Shown piece by piece: positions 28,933 through 37,081 of a DNA stretch of 63,279 nt. This DNA comes from Betaproteobacteria bacterium (GTDB lineage: Bacteria; Pseudomonadota; Gammaproteobacteria; Burkholderiales; Rhodocyclaceae), in the NCBI GenBank assembly GCA_016194935.1, contig JACQAO010000057.1, positions 1-63,279 of the forward strand. The letters run 5' to 3'. How positions within the stretch are numbered: position 1 is the first letter of the stretch; the number at the start of each line of letters is the position of its first letter. The notes under the pieces are model-generated. The model saw nothing but the letters and a program-made list of their open reading frames with translations. It was not told the origin of the DNA and did not search any database. The position numbers and the translations under genes are program-made.

Positions 28933-29818
28933 CAACATCATTGAATTCTTCGGCTACTCACCTACCGACCAATCCGGGGTCGCTCGCCAGGCTCGGGCTG
29001 AAAAGCGTTGTCCATTTATCAGCGACACCTGCCAGAAAACTCTTAGCGACGGCTCAATTAGCGGAGCCTGTACGCTTAAACCGAAAACCTCCGGCCCTGT
29101 TATTTGCTGCCCCAATCGACTCTATTCCAACGATTACAAGATTCTTTCCGACGTTGCGAAAATTGCCTTCGGTGGAGACGTGCAACTTTTTCCCGGCCAT
29201 GCAGCCCGGAACCGCCAGGTCGCACCCGGCAAGACCAAGATCGCGGTTTTTGGAAAGCGATGGGGCAAAGAACTTCGCCTGCCGAACCGTGGCCGCTCCG
29301 GCGGCTACTTCGTGGATTGGGTGCTGGCCCGTCTGAACGAACAGGACGGTTTGGAAGAGTTCGTGGCAGTTGAAGTGCAATCCATCGACACGACCGGCAA
29401 CTATCAGGACGAGCGCAACGCTTACTTGTCCGGAAAAGACTTCCCTGGGCAAAGCACGGCAGGGTTCAATTGGGAAAACGTGAACAAACGGATTCTCCCG
29501 CAAATTATCTACAAAGGTCATGTGCTCAGGCGCGAGCGTCTTTGTCGACATGGTTTGTTCTTTGTCTGTCCTCAGCCGGTTTATGAAAAAATTCGAGAGA
29601 GATTGGGCGGTAATCTGTTGGCATACAACCCGCAACCTGGTGCGCTATCTCTCATGTGGTACAACGTAAGCTCGACAGCGCCGGAGGGCCAAAGCTGCGA
29701 ACTTCAATTCGTAGGCAAGTTCACTACCACAGTGGATCAAATTGCCCTCGCCTTTACGTCGCCAAGCAACTTGCCTGACGAGAACGTATATGAGGCAGCT
29801 ATCCTCGCCGAACTGTAG
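28925..29818 (+). CDS. NotI-like type II restriction endonuclease
   Basis: A 297-residue protein that I recognise as NotI-family. The N-terminal region has the clustered cysteines Cys29, Cys36, Cys49 and Cys61/62 (KRCPFISDTCQKTL, ISGACTLK, GPVICCPNRLYSNDYKIL). These correspond to the four-cysteine iron-binding fold described for NotI. The nuclease core has YFVDWVLA (Asp131) followed by VAVEVQSID (Glu150, Gln152), the D...ExQ variant of PD-(D/E)XK also seen in NotI. There is no internal Met until late in the protein, so the start is TTG 28925, with a GGAAGAGAGAG ribosome binding site, overlapping the methyltransferase stop. Cleavage specificity cannot be read from sequence; NotI itself cuts GCGGCCGC. 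Confidence 0.85.
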   Translation: MSSNIIEFFGYSPTDQSGVARQARAEKRCPFISDTCQKTLSDGSISGACTLKPKTSGPVICCPNRLYSNDYKILSDVAKIAFGGDVQLFPGHAARNRQVAPGKTKIAVFGKRWGKELRLPNRGRSGGYFVDWVLARLNEQDGLEEFVAVEVQSIDTTGNYQDERNAYLSGKDFPGQSTAGFNWENVNKRILPQIIYKGHVLRRERLCRHGLFFVCPQPVYEKIRERLGGNLLAYNPQPGALSLMWYNVSSTAPEGQSCELQFVGKFTTTVDQIALAFTSPSNLPDENVYEAAILAEL

Positions 29819-29886
29819 CCGTAAATAGTCTCCTGATTTTCCACTTTCGGCATTCGTCAAGCTGGCGTCACCGCGACTTTTCTTTC

Positions 29887-30813
29887 ATGCCGTTCCTGCT
29901 CCCTTCCCCGATCACTGCACTGGCCGCGACACTGTTTGACCGTCTGTTCGGTGAACCGCGCCGCTTGCATCCGCTGGTGGGATTTGGACGCTGGGCGATG
30001 GTGATTGAAAAAATTCTTCAACGCCATGCGCCAGCACATCCGCTGGCCTGTCGGTTTATTGGCCTGCTGGCCTGGGTGCTGGCGGTTGTGCCGTGGTTAG
30101 CCCTGGCGGTCTGGTTGCGAACGCAGTGGCCGCTGATCGTGGATGTGCTGCTGCTGTATTTCGCGCTCGGCGGGCAGAGTCTGGCGGAGCATGCCGAGGC
30201 GGTCGCCACCCCGCTCGCAGCGGGCAAGCTGGAGCAGGCGCGTGAAAGCGTTGCGCGTATGGTCAGCCGGGATACGGCGGCGCTGGATGCGCATGGCGTG
30301 GCGCGCGCCGGGGTTGAGTCGGTGCTGGAAAACGGCAACGATGCGGTGTTCGGTGCGCTGTTCTGGTTCATCGTGGCCGGCGGGCCGGGCGCTTTGCTGT
30401 TTCGCCTGGCCAACACGCTTGATGCGATGTGGGGATATCGCACGCCGCGATATCTGCATTTTGGCTGGGCGGCGGCGCGTCTCGACGATCTGCTGAATTA
30501 TCTGCCGGCGCGGCTCACTGCATTGTCCTACGCACTGCTCGGCCAAACCCGTAGTGCGCTGGCCTGCTGGCGCACACAGGCCAGCGCCTGGGACAGCCCC
30601 AACGCCGGGCCGGTGATGGCATCGGGCGCCGGCGCGCTGGGTCTCGTGTTGGGCGGTTACGCCAGTTATCAAGGCAGCAGCGAGCTGCGCCCGCCGCTGG
30701 GTTGCGGTGCGCTGCCGGTGGCCGCCGACATCCGCCGTGCGATCATTCTGGTGCAACATACGCAGTGGCTTTGGCTGGCGCTTTATGCTGCATGGAGCAT
30801 AGCCGGTGCTTGA
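29887..30813 (+). CDS. cbiB: Adenosylcobinamide-phosphate synthase (CbiB/CobD membrane protein)
   Basis: Attaches (R)-1-amino-2-propanol phosphate to adenosylcobyric acid. The 308-residue integral membrane protein has LFGEPRRLHPLVGFGRW near the N-terminus, ARESVARMVSRDTAALDAHGVARAGVESVLENGNDAVFGALFWF, the DAMWGYRT segment and LNYLPARLTAL. It lies 68 bp after the endonuclease stop, with no obvious ribosome binding site. Its natural upstream partner cobU is displaced by the restriction-modification genes. It overlaps the downstream cobD by eight bases. Confidence 0.94.
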   Translation: MPFLLPSPITALAATLFDRLFGEPRRLHPLVGFGRWAMVIEKILQRHAPAHPLACRFIGLLAWVLAVVPWLALAVWLRTQWPLIVDVLLLYFALGGQSLAEHAEAVATPLAAGKLEQARESVARMVSRDTAALDAHGVARAGVESVLENGNDAVFGALFWFIVAGGPGALLFRLANTLDAMWGYRTPRYLHFGWAAARLDDLLNYLPARLTALSYALLGQTRSALACWRTQASAWDSPNAGPVMASGAGALGLVLGGYASYQGSSELRPPLGCGALPVAADIRRAIILVQHTQWLWLALYAAWSIAGA

Positions 30814-31840
30814 GCACGGCGGCGCTCTCAATGCAGCGGCGGCGCGTTACGGTCGACCCGTTGCAGAATGGCTGGACTTGTCCACCGGCATCAACCCGCA
30901 CGGCTATCCGGCGCCAATACTTGATGCGGAGTGCTGGCGTCGTTTGCCGCAGGACGACGACGGCCTGGAAGCCGCAGCGCGAATCTACTATGGTTGCCCG
31001 CAATTACTTGCCGTAGCCGGCTCACAGGCGGCGCTGATGGCTCTGCCCGGATTGTTCCCGCCCGGACGGGTGTTGATGCTGACGCCCTCTTACACGGAAC
31101 ACGCCGCCGCCTGGCAACGCGCCGGCCATGTCTTGCAGTTACTGGATGCAAGCGACACCAACGCCGCGAACATCCAACTTGAAACCGCGGCGTCAGGTTG
31201 CGGCTATGTGCTGCTGTGTCATCCCAATAATCCCACTGGCACGCGCTTTCCCAAGGCGAGGCTGTTGGCGCTGGCGGAATCACTGGCGCAACGCGGCGGG
31301 GTGCTGGTGCTTGACGAAGCTTTCATCGACTGCACGCCTGAAGACAGTTTGGCCGCAGCCAGCGACCAGCCTGGCTTGGTGGTGCTGCGTTCGCTAGGCA
31401 AGTTCTTTGGCCTGGCAGGCGCGCGCGTCGGGTTTGTGCTGGCTGCAACGAACGTACTCACCGTGCTGCGCGAAGCTCTCGGGCCTTGGCCGCTGAGTGG
31501 GCCGGCACGCGCCGTGGCCTGCGCCGCACTGGCCGATTTCGCCTGGCAGACGGCGATGCAACTAAGCTTGCTAGAAGCAGGAGAGCGACTTTCCGCCCTG
31601 CTGCGCGAGCATGGCCTGGGGCAGCCGCGAGGCACACCCTTATTCCAGTGGTTGCCGCATGCACAGGCGGCGGCAATCCATGAAAATCTGGCGCGGCAGG
31701 GTATCCTGGCGCGCCTTTATAATGATCCACCCAGTTTGCCGGGTCTACCGAGTTTACGTTTCGGCCTGCCGGGCGATGAACCCGCATGGATGCGGCTGGC
31801 GGCAGCGTTGGAACAATTGGAGATTTTTGATGAGGTTTGA
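30806..31840 (+). CDS. cobD: Threonine-phosphate decarboxylase (PLP enzyme)
   Basis: Makes aminopropanol phosphate from threonine phosphate for the nucleotide loop. The 344-residue fold-type I aminotransferase relative has DLSTGINPHGYP, LCHPNNPTGT, VLDEAFIDC, and the PLP lysine in VLRSLGKFFGLAGARVGF. GTG 30806 overlaps the cbiB stop, and its own stop overlaps the next gene by 11 bp, so cbiB-cobD-btuF is translationally linked. The symbol follows Salmonella CobD. Confidence 0.93.
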   Translation: MLEHGGALNAAAARYGRPVAEWLDLSTGINPHGYPAPILDAECWRRLPQDDDGLEAAARIYYGCPQLLAVAGSQAALMALPGLFPPGRVLMLTPSYTEHAAAWQRAGHVLQLLDASDTNAANIQLETAASGCGYVLLCHPNNPTGTRFPKARLLALAESLAQRGGVLVLDEAFIDCTPEDSLAAASDQPGLVVLRSLGKFFGLAGARVGFVLAATNVLTVLREALGPWPLSGPARAVACAALADFAWQTAMQLSLLEAGERLSALLREHGLGQPRGTPLFQWLPHAQAAAIHENLARQGILARLYNDPPSLPGLPSLRFGLPGDEPAWMRLAAALEQLEIFDEV

Positions 31841-32735
31841 AAAAAGTTTGTTCGCACTGCTGCTGTTGCTGGCCGTGCAGTTGGTCCACGCCGAGATCAT
31901 CGTGCAGGACGACGTCGGGCATACGTTGCATCTGGCAGCGCCGGCGCGGCGCATCATCAGCCTGGCGCCATCCATCACCGAAAACCTTTACGCTGCGGGG
32001 GCCGGCGCGTACATTGTCGGCGCCGTCGACTACAGCGATTACCCGCAAGCGGCCAGGCAGTTGCCGCGCGTCGGTAACTACGCCCGCCTTGACCTGGAAG
32101 CCATCCTGGCGCTCAAGCCCGACCTGGTGATCGGCTGGGAAGGCGGAAATCCCGCCGCGCATCTGGCTAAACTCAGGGCGCTCGGCGTGCCATTGTTCAT
32201 CAGTCAGCCAGCCAAGCTCGACGGCATTGCGACGAGCATAGAACGTTTCGGCACATTGGCCGGCACCGGCGCCGTTGCTGGCGAAGCGGCGCGCGCCTTC
32301 CGCACCCGCCTTGCCGCACTGCGCGCGCGCTATGCCAACCAACCACCGGTGCGCAGCTTTTACCAGATATGGAACCAGCCGCTGTCGACCATCAACGGCG
32401 AACAGGCCATCAGCGACGTGATGCGTCTGTGTGGCGCTGAAAATGTCTTCGCTGGCTTGTCGCAACTGGCGCCGACCGTGACGCTGGAAGCGGTACTCGC
32501 CGCCAATCCCGAGGCCATCGTCGCCAGCGGCATGAATGAGACCCGGCCGGAATGGCTGGACATGTGGAAGCGCTGGAGAGACCTGACCGCAACGGCGCGC
32601 GGCAATCTGTTCTTCATCCCGCCCGATATCATCAACCGCCCCACGCCGCGCGTCCTCGACGGTGCGCAGATGCTGTGCAACCAGATGGAAACGGTGCGCA
32701 GCCGGCGTCCTGTTGCGCAAGGTGGCGCAAAATGA
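31830..32735 (+). CDS. btuF: Periplasmic cobalamin-binding protein BtuF-like
   Basis: Substrate-binding component for vitamin B12 uptake. The 301-residue protein has a signal peptide (MRFEKSLFALLLLLAVQLVHA) predicted to be cut after residue 21. The two-lobed type III binding protein follows, with RIISLAPSITENLYAAGAG, YSDYPQAARQLPRVGNYARLDLEAILALKPDLVIGW and VASGMNETRPEW. It begins within the cobD end and overlaps the next gene (32732) by four bases. It would deliver B12 to the BtuC-BtuD permease encoded in the convergent operon. Confidence 0.92.
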   Translation: MRFEKSLFALLLLLAVQLVHAEIIVQDDVGHTLHLAAPARRIISLAPSITENLYAAGAGAYIVGAVDYSDYPQAARQLPRVGNYARLDLEAILALKPDLVIGWEGGNPAAHLAKLRALGVPLFISQPAKLDGIATSIERFGTLAGTGAVAGEAARAFRTRLAALRARYANQPPVRSFYQIWNQPLSTINGEQAISDVMRLCGAENVFAGLSQLAPTVTLEAVLAANPEAIVASGMNETRPEWLDMWKRWRDLTATARGNLFFIPPDIINRPTPRVLDGAQMLCNQMETVRSRRPVAQGGAK

Positions 32736-33631
32736 GCATGAGCCGCGAAATGAGCCGACTACCCCAGCGCATCGTCTGCCTCACCACCGAAACTGTCGAA
32801 GTACTCTACACGCTGGGCGTAGAAGCGCGCATCGTCGGCATCAGCGGCTACACCGTGCGACCGGCGCGGGCGCGCAAGGAAAAGCCCAAGGTATACGCCT
32901 TCACCAGCGGCGACATCGACAAGATACTCGCGGTCAAACCCGATCTGGTGCTGACCTTCTCTAACCTCCAGGCTGATATCGCCCGCGATCTGATCCAGGC
33001 CGGCGTGGCCGTCCATGCTTTCAACCAGCGCAGCGTCGAAGATATTCTGACGATGATAGCGACCACCGGTCGACTGGTCGGCGCCGAGGAAGCTGCGCTG
33101 GCCCTGGTCGGCAGGCTGGAGACCATTATCCGGCAAACGCGCAGTGCGGCAGAAGAACGCATCGCCCGCGCCGGTCGCAGGCCGCGCGTGTATTTCGAGG
33201 AATGGGACGAGCCGATGATTTCCGGCATTCGCTGGGCGTCCGAGCTGATCGAGGTCGCCGGTGGCGAGGATATATTTTCCGAACTTTCCCAACATCATTC
33301 CGCCAAGCAACGCATCATTCCTGATCCTCTGGAAGTCGCACGGCGCGCACCCGACATCATCATCGGCTCCTGGTGCGGCAAGCACTTCCGCCCCGAGCGC
33401 GTCGCCGCCCGCGCCGGCTGGGCCGAAATTCCGGCGGTGCGCAATGGACAACTGCACGAGATCAAGTCGGCGATCATCCTCACGCCGGGGCAGGTGGTGA
33501 TCGAGGAGGGATTGCCGCTGCTGGCGGGAATTTTCGAGAACTGGGCCATTAATCCAAAAAACCGTAATGCAAGCCACAGAGACCACAGAGGACACAGAGA
33601 TGATGCGAATTCCACAGATTGTCCAGACTGA
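32732..33631 (+). CDS. Second BtuF-like cobalamin-binding protein, no signal peptide
   Basis: A 299-residue COG0614-type protein with RIVCLTTETVEVLYTLGVEARIVGISGYT, LAVKPDLVLTFSNLQADIARDLI, YFEEWDEPMISGIRWASELIEVAGGEDIF and PDIIIGSWCGKHFRPERVA. Unlike its upstream neighbour it starts directly with the mature fold and has no signal sequence, so it is either cytoplasmic or exported some other way. The last 19-20 codons are encoded inside a CACAGAG palindromic repeat (33572-33701) and spell a His/Asp/Arg-rich tail, so the natural C-terminus probably ended near the ENWAINPK segment. Family members of this type are often annotated simply as cobalamin-binding proteins. Confidence 0.83.
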   Translation: MSMSREMSRLPQRIVCLTTETVEVLYTLGVEARIVGISGYTVRPARARKEKPKVYAFTSGDIDKILAVKPDLVLTFSNLQADIARDLIQAGVAVHAFNQRSVEDILTMIATTGRLVGAEEAALALVGRLETIIRQTRSAAEERIARAGRRPRVYFEEWDEPMISGIRWASELIEVAGGEDIFSELSQHHSAKQRIIPDPLEVARRAPDIIIGSWCGKHFRPERVAARAGWAEIPAVRNGQLHEIKSAIILTPGQVVIEEGLPLLAGIFENWAINPKNRNASHRDHRGHRDDANSTDCPD

Positions 33632-33701
33632 CCTGATGAGTGAGGTGATCACTGATGACAATCTTTTGTTTTTCTCTGTGAACTCTGTGTACTCTGTGGC
33701 T
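33572..33701. repeat. CACAGAG-type palindromic dispersed repeat
   Basis: The arms at 33572-33600 and 33673-33701 form a 29-bp inverted repeat with 25 matching positions. Each arm contains three CACAGAG/CTCTGTG heptamers spaced by two or three bases. The 72-bp middle is unrelated. Similar CACAGAG-rich intergenic repeats occur in many environmental bacteria (from memory). It lies between the convergent ends of the second BtuF-like gene and bluB, and supplies the stop codon region of the former. Confidence 0.8.
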
Positions 33702-33717
33702 AGCTGCTTTTTCTAGG

Positions 33718-34386
33718 TCAATAGGCCGTCGGCGTTGGCTGTGCATCTTCGGGCCAGCGATTTTCGAAAACCACAGTTTGCTGTTTCAGCCGCTTGCCCC
33801 AACCTGCATCCTCGAACATCGGACGCGGATAGAAGGCGGCCACTTTGCCCAGGCAAAGAATCGCCAACGGCTTGGCGCCTGCCGGCATCTCCAGCAGTTC
33901 TGCGAGTTTCAGGGGATCGAAGAACGATACCCAGCCCAGCCCGATACCTTCGGCGCGCGCCGCCAGCCACATGTTCTGGATGGCGCAAGCCACCGAGGCG
34001 ACATCCATCTCGGGCAGGGTGCGGCGGCCGACGATATGTTGTTCGCGGCCATGCATCAAGGCCACCACCAGCAGTTCGCCGCACTCGCGGATGCCTTCGA
34101 TTTTCACTTGCAGAAATTCTTCGTTGCGCGTCGGCAGGGCGGCGGCGGTGCGCAGGCGCTCCTCCTCCGCCAGCGCGTGAATTTGTTGCCGGAGTTTCTG
34201 GTCGGTGATGTGCAGAATCCGCCAGGGCTGCATGTAGCCGACGGAGGGCGCGTGATGGGCGGCATCGAACAGGCGCTCCAGCAGCGCCTGCGGCAGCGGG
34301 TCAGGAAGAAAATGGCGCATGTCGCGGCGCTCGTAAATAGCGCGATAAACAGCGGCGATTTCGGCTTCCGGGTAGCGATGCTCCAT
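33718..34386 (-). CDS. bluB: 5,6-dimethylbenzimidazole synthase
   Basis: Flavin-destructase that converts reduced FMN and oxygen to DMB, the lower ligand of B12. The 222-residue nitroreductase-fold protein has YERRDMRHFLPDPLP, HHAPSVGYMQPWRILHI and AIQNMWLAARAEGIGLGWVSFFDP, the BluB hallmarks. ATG 34386 fits family length; the long frame to 34776 overlaps cobB and is rejected. It is the last gene of the riboswitch-headed minus-strand operon. Oxygen dependence implies an aerobic or microaerobic lifestyle. Confidence 0.95.
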   Translation of the reverse strand: MEHRYPEAEIAAVYRAIYERRDMRHFLPDPLPQALLERLFDAAHHAPSVGYMQPWRILHITDQKLRQQIHALAEEERLRTAAALPTRNEEFLQVKIEGIRECGELLVVALMHGREQHIVGRRTLPEMDVASVACAIQNMWLAARAEGIGLGWVSFFDPLKLAELLEMPAGAKPLAILCLGKVAAFYPRPMFEDAGWGKRLKQQTVVFENRWPEDAQPTPTAY

Positions 34387-34397
34387 GGCGTGATTCC

Positions 34398-35684
34398 TCA
34401 AAGAAAAAGCCCGGCGACGGCTGTCGGATTCGAGGGGAAATAGAAATGCATGTAGGAGGCGGTGAGGCGGCTTACACGATAGATGGCTTCGCCGACCTGT
34501 CCATCCGGTGTCATGGCGCGCAACAGCGGGGGAAGTTGTGTATCGCTTTTCGAGTAATGGAAGGTGTGGCCGTTGATCCGGCCTTCCGGCAATTCGGCGC
34601 TCTGCATGCCTAGCGCCGCCAGGCGCGGCTGCATCGTCACGCTGCCCGGCAGCAGTCCCGCCAGTGCATGCTTGACGCCCTCCTTGTCGAGCAGAGCCTC
34701 GAACAGCGCCATCATGCCGCCGCACTCCGCCAGCAGTGGCTTGCCGATTTCGACATGTGCGCGCACTTGCGCCCACAGATCAGTGCGCGCGGCCAGCCGT
34801 GCGGCGTGCAGTTCGGGGTAGCCGCCTGGCAGCCACAGCGCATCGCAGGCGGGCAGCGGGTCGCCGGCCAGCGGCGAGAAAAACACGAGCCGTGCGCCGA
34901 GTTCGCGCAAACAATCGAGATTGGCCGGATAGATGAAGGCGAAGGCTGTGTCGCGGGCGATGGCGATGGTCTTGCCAGTGAGCAGCGCTGGCACTTCACT
35001 CGTTGCCGCTGCCGGAAAAGTCAGGGACGGCGGCAAGCTGGCGGTGCCGGTTTCCGCCAGCCGGTCGGCGAGCCGATCGAGGCGGGTTTCCAGATCGGCG
35101 ATCTCCGCCGCCTGCAACAGTCCCAGGTGGCGCTCCGGTAGCGCCGCTTCGGCATCGCGCGGCAACGCGCCATACCAGACCATCTCTGAAGGAAGACTGG
35201 CGCGCAACATTTCGGCGTGGCGCGGACTGCCGACATGATTGGCGAGCACGCCGGAAAAGGGTAGACCGGGACGATAGCCGGCAAGGCCGTGGGCTACTGC
35301 GCCGAAAGTCTGCGCCATGGCGCCCGCGTTAATCACCGCCAGCACCGGGATGCCGAAACGTACGGCGATGTCGGCAGCCGAAGGCTGGCCGTCGAACAGG
35401 CCCATTACGCCTTCGATCAGGATCAGATCGGACTCGCCTGCGGCCCGCCAAAGACGACGGGCGGCATCCGCTACGCCGCACATGACGAGATCCAGGTTGT
35501 ACACCGGATTGCCGCTGGCCACCGCGAGTATCTGCGGATCGAGAAAATCCGGGCCGCACTTGAACACCCGCACACGTCGGCCCTGGCGAACGTGCAGCCG
35601 GGCCAGCGCGGCGGTGACAGTGGTCTTGCCCTGGCCGGAGGCGGGTGCGGCAATCAGCAACGCTGGGCAGCGGGAATCTACCAT
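34398..35684 (-). CDS. cobB: Cobyrinate a,c-diamide synthase
   Basis: Amidates the a and c side chains of cobyrinic acid (CbiA) or hydrogenobyrinic acid (CobB). The 428-residue protein has the N-terminal P-loop LIAAPASGQGKTTVTAALARLH, KCGPDFLDPQILAVASG, and a C-terminal amidotransferase domain with PLLAECGGMMALFEAL containing the nucleophile Cys. It overlaps the upstream cobO gene by seven bases. Which substrate it prefers depends on whether the host uses the anaerobic or aerobic ring pathway, which this window does not show. Confidence 0.94.
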   Translation of the reverse strand: MVDSRCPALLIAAPASGQGKTTVTAALARLHVRQGRRVRVFKCGPDFLDPQILAVASGNPVYNLDLVMCGVADAARRLWRAAGESDLILIEGVMGLFDGQPSAADIAVRFGIPVLAVINAGAMAQTFGAVAHGLAGYRPGLPFSGVLANHVGSPRHAEMLRASLPSEMVWYGALPRDAEAALPERHLGLLQAAEIADLETRLDRLADRLAETGTASLPPSLTFPAAATSEVPALLTGKTIAIARDTAFAFIYPANLDCLRELGARLVFFSPLAGDPLPACDALWLPGGYPELHAARLAARTDLWAQVRAHVEIGKPLLAECGGMMALFEALLDKEGVKHALAGLLPGSVTMQPRLAALGMQSAELPEGRINGHTFHYSKSDTQLPPLLRAMTPDGQVGEAIYRVSRLTASYMHFYFPSNPTAVAGLFL

Positions 35685-36280
35685 TCAATACCCGGCTGGG
35701 CCTTGATGCCGGCGGCGAATGCGTGCTTGATCGGCGTCATGTCAGTGACGGTGTCGGCGGCAGCAACCAGTGCTTCCGGCGCGCCGCGCCCAGTGACGAC
35801 GACATGCTGGTGGGCCGGACGCGCGGCGATGTCGGCCAGCACCGTGTCTACTTCCAGGTAATGCAACTTGAGGGCGATGTTGAGTTCGTCCAGCAACACC
35901 AGGCCGATGTTTTCGTCACTCAAAAATTTGCGCGCTTCGTCCCATGCCGTTTGGGCTTTGGCGATGTCGCGCGCGCGATCCTGGGTTTCCCAGGTGAAAC
36001 CCTCGCCCATCACGCGGTAGATCACCTCGTCCGGAAAGCGCCGGAAAAATTGTTCTTCGCCGGTGGACTGTGCGCCCTTGATGAACTGCACGACGCCGAC
36101 TTTCATGCCGTGGCCCAGCGCCCGCGCCACCATGCCGAAACCGGAACTCGACTTGCCCTTGCCGTTGCCGGTAGTCACCACCAGCACCCCGCGCTCGATC
36201 TGCGCAGCTTCAATTTTGGCGTCGATCAAGGCCTTTTTGCGCTGCATGCGGTTGGCATGGCGCTCTTCAATATCGGACAT
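35678..36280 (-). CDS. cobO: Cob(I)yrinic acid a,c-diamide adenosyltransferase
   Basis: Adds the 5'-deoxyadenosyl group to corrinoids (CobA/BtuR/CobO family). The 200-residue protein has the P-loop VVTTGNGKGKSSSGFGMVARALGHG near residues 33-57, VVQFIKGAQSTGEE, and LVLLDELNIALKLHYLE. It sits between btuD and cobB in the riboswitch operon, linking uptake to adenosylation. Confidence 0.95.
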   Translation of the reverse strand: MSDIEERHANRMQRKKALIDAKIEAAQIERGVLVVTTGNGKGKSSSGFGMVARALGHGMKVGVVQFIKGAQSTGEEQFFRRFPDEVIYRVMGEGFTWETQDRARDIAKAQTAWDEARKFLSDENIGLVLLDELNIALKLHYLEVDTVLADIAARPAHQHVVVTGRGAPEALVAAADTVTDMTPIKHAFAAGIKAQPGIEW

Positions 36281-36292
36281 TTGGTGACTCCT

Positions 36293-37081
36293 TCAGGCAG
36301 CAAGAAAATAACGGCCAGCGCCGTCGCGCAGCTCGCGCAGGGGATGACCGTAAAGTTCACCGAGACTCTCGGCGGTCAGCACTTCTTCGCTCGGCCCTTC
36401 CCGCCAACGCCCGTCGCCGAACAACAGCAAGGCGCGCCGGCAATAGCGCAGGGCGAGGTTCATGTCGTGCAGGACGATGACGAAACCGGCCCGGCAATCG
36501 CCGGTATAACGTTGCACCAGTTCGAGCATGGCGATCTGGTGACTCAGGTCGAGATGGGCCAGCGGCTCGTCCAGAAGATAGAGCTGCGGCTGCTGGGTCA
36601 GCAGGGTGGCAATCGCCAGCCGCTGCCGTTCGCCGCCGGACAGGGTATGCACCTCGCGCTGTTCCAGCCCGGCCAGGCCGGTCGCCGCCAAAGCCTCGCC
36701 CGCGATGCGTTCATCGGCGGCGCCCTCCCAGGCCCAGCGACCGAGGTGGGGATGACGACCGATCAGCGCCGTCTCCAATACGCTGGCCGGGAAGGCGTCG
36801 CTCTGCGTCTGCGCCAGCAGGCCGCGCAAGCCGGCCGCCGCGCGCGGCGCATGTTCGGCGTAGGGGCGTCCGCACAACTTGACCGTGCCGGCGGAGGCCG
36901 GACGCAGGCCCGCCAGGGTATGCAGCAGCGTGGTCTTGCCGCTGCCGTTGCGGCCAAGAATCGCCAGCGTTTCGCCGCCGCGCAGCGTGAGGTCGAGGCC
37001 GCGCACCAGTGTCTTGCCGGAAACGGCGACATCCAGTTGATGCGCTGCCAGCAGCGGTGAAGTGGATAACGTGGATGTCAT
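36293..37081 (-). CDS. btuD: Cobalamin ABC transporter ATP-binding protein
   Basis: Cytoplasmic ATPase of the FecE/BtuD type, 262 residues. It carries Walker A AILGRNGSGKTTLLHTLAGL, signature VHTLSGGERQRLAIATLL, Walker B YLLDEPLAHLDLSHQ, and H-loop VLHDMNLALRYC. ATG 37081 overlaps btuC by four bases and gives the normal N-terminus; a longer open frame to 37870 runs antisense-shifted through btuC and is a shadow. B12 specificity is inferred from the riboswitch and neighbours. Confidence 0.92.
   Translation of the reverse strand: MTSTLSTSPLLAAHQLDVAVSGKTLVRGLDLTLRGGETLAILGRNGSGKTTLLHTLAGLRPASAGTVKLCGRPYAEHAPRAAAGLRGLLAQTQSDAFPASVLETALIGRHPHLGRWAWEGAADERIAGEALAATGLAGLEQREVHTLSGGERQRLAIATLLTQQPQLYLLDEPLAHLDLSHQIAMLELVQRYTGDCRAGFVIVLHDMNLALRYCRRALLLFGDGRWREGPSEEVLTAESLGELYGHPLRELRDGAGRYFLAA

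Noticed and set aside
33572..33701. CRISPR-like array from the repeated CACAGAG units
   Set aside because: Units are only 7 bp, spaced by two to three bases and arranged as two inverted arms; there are no spacers.
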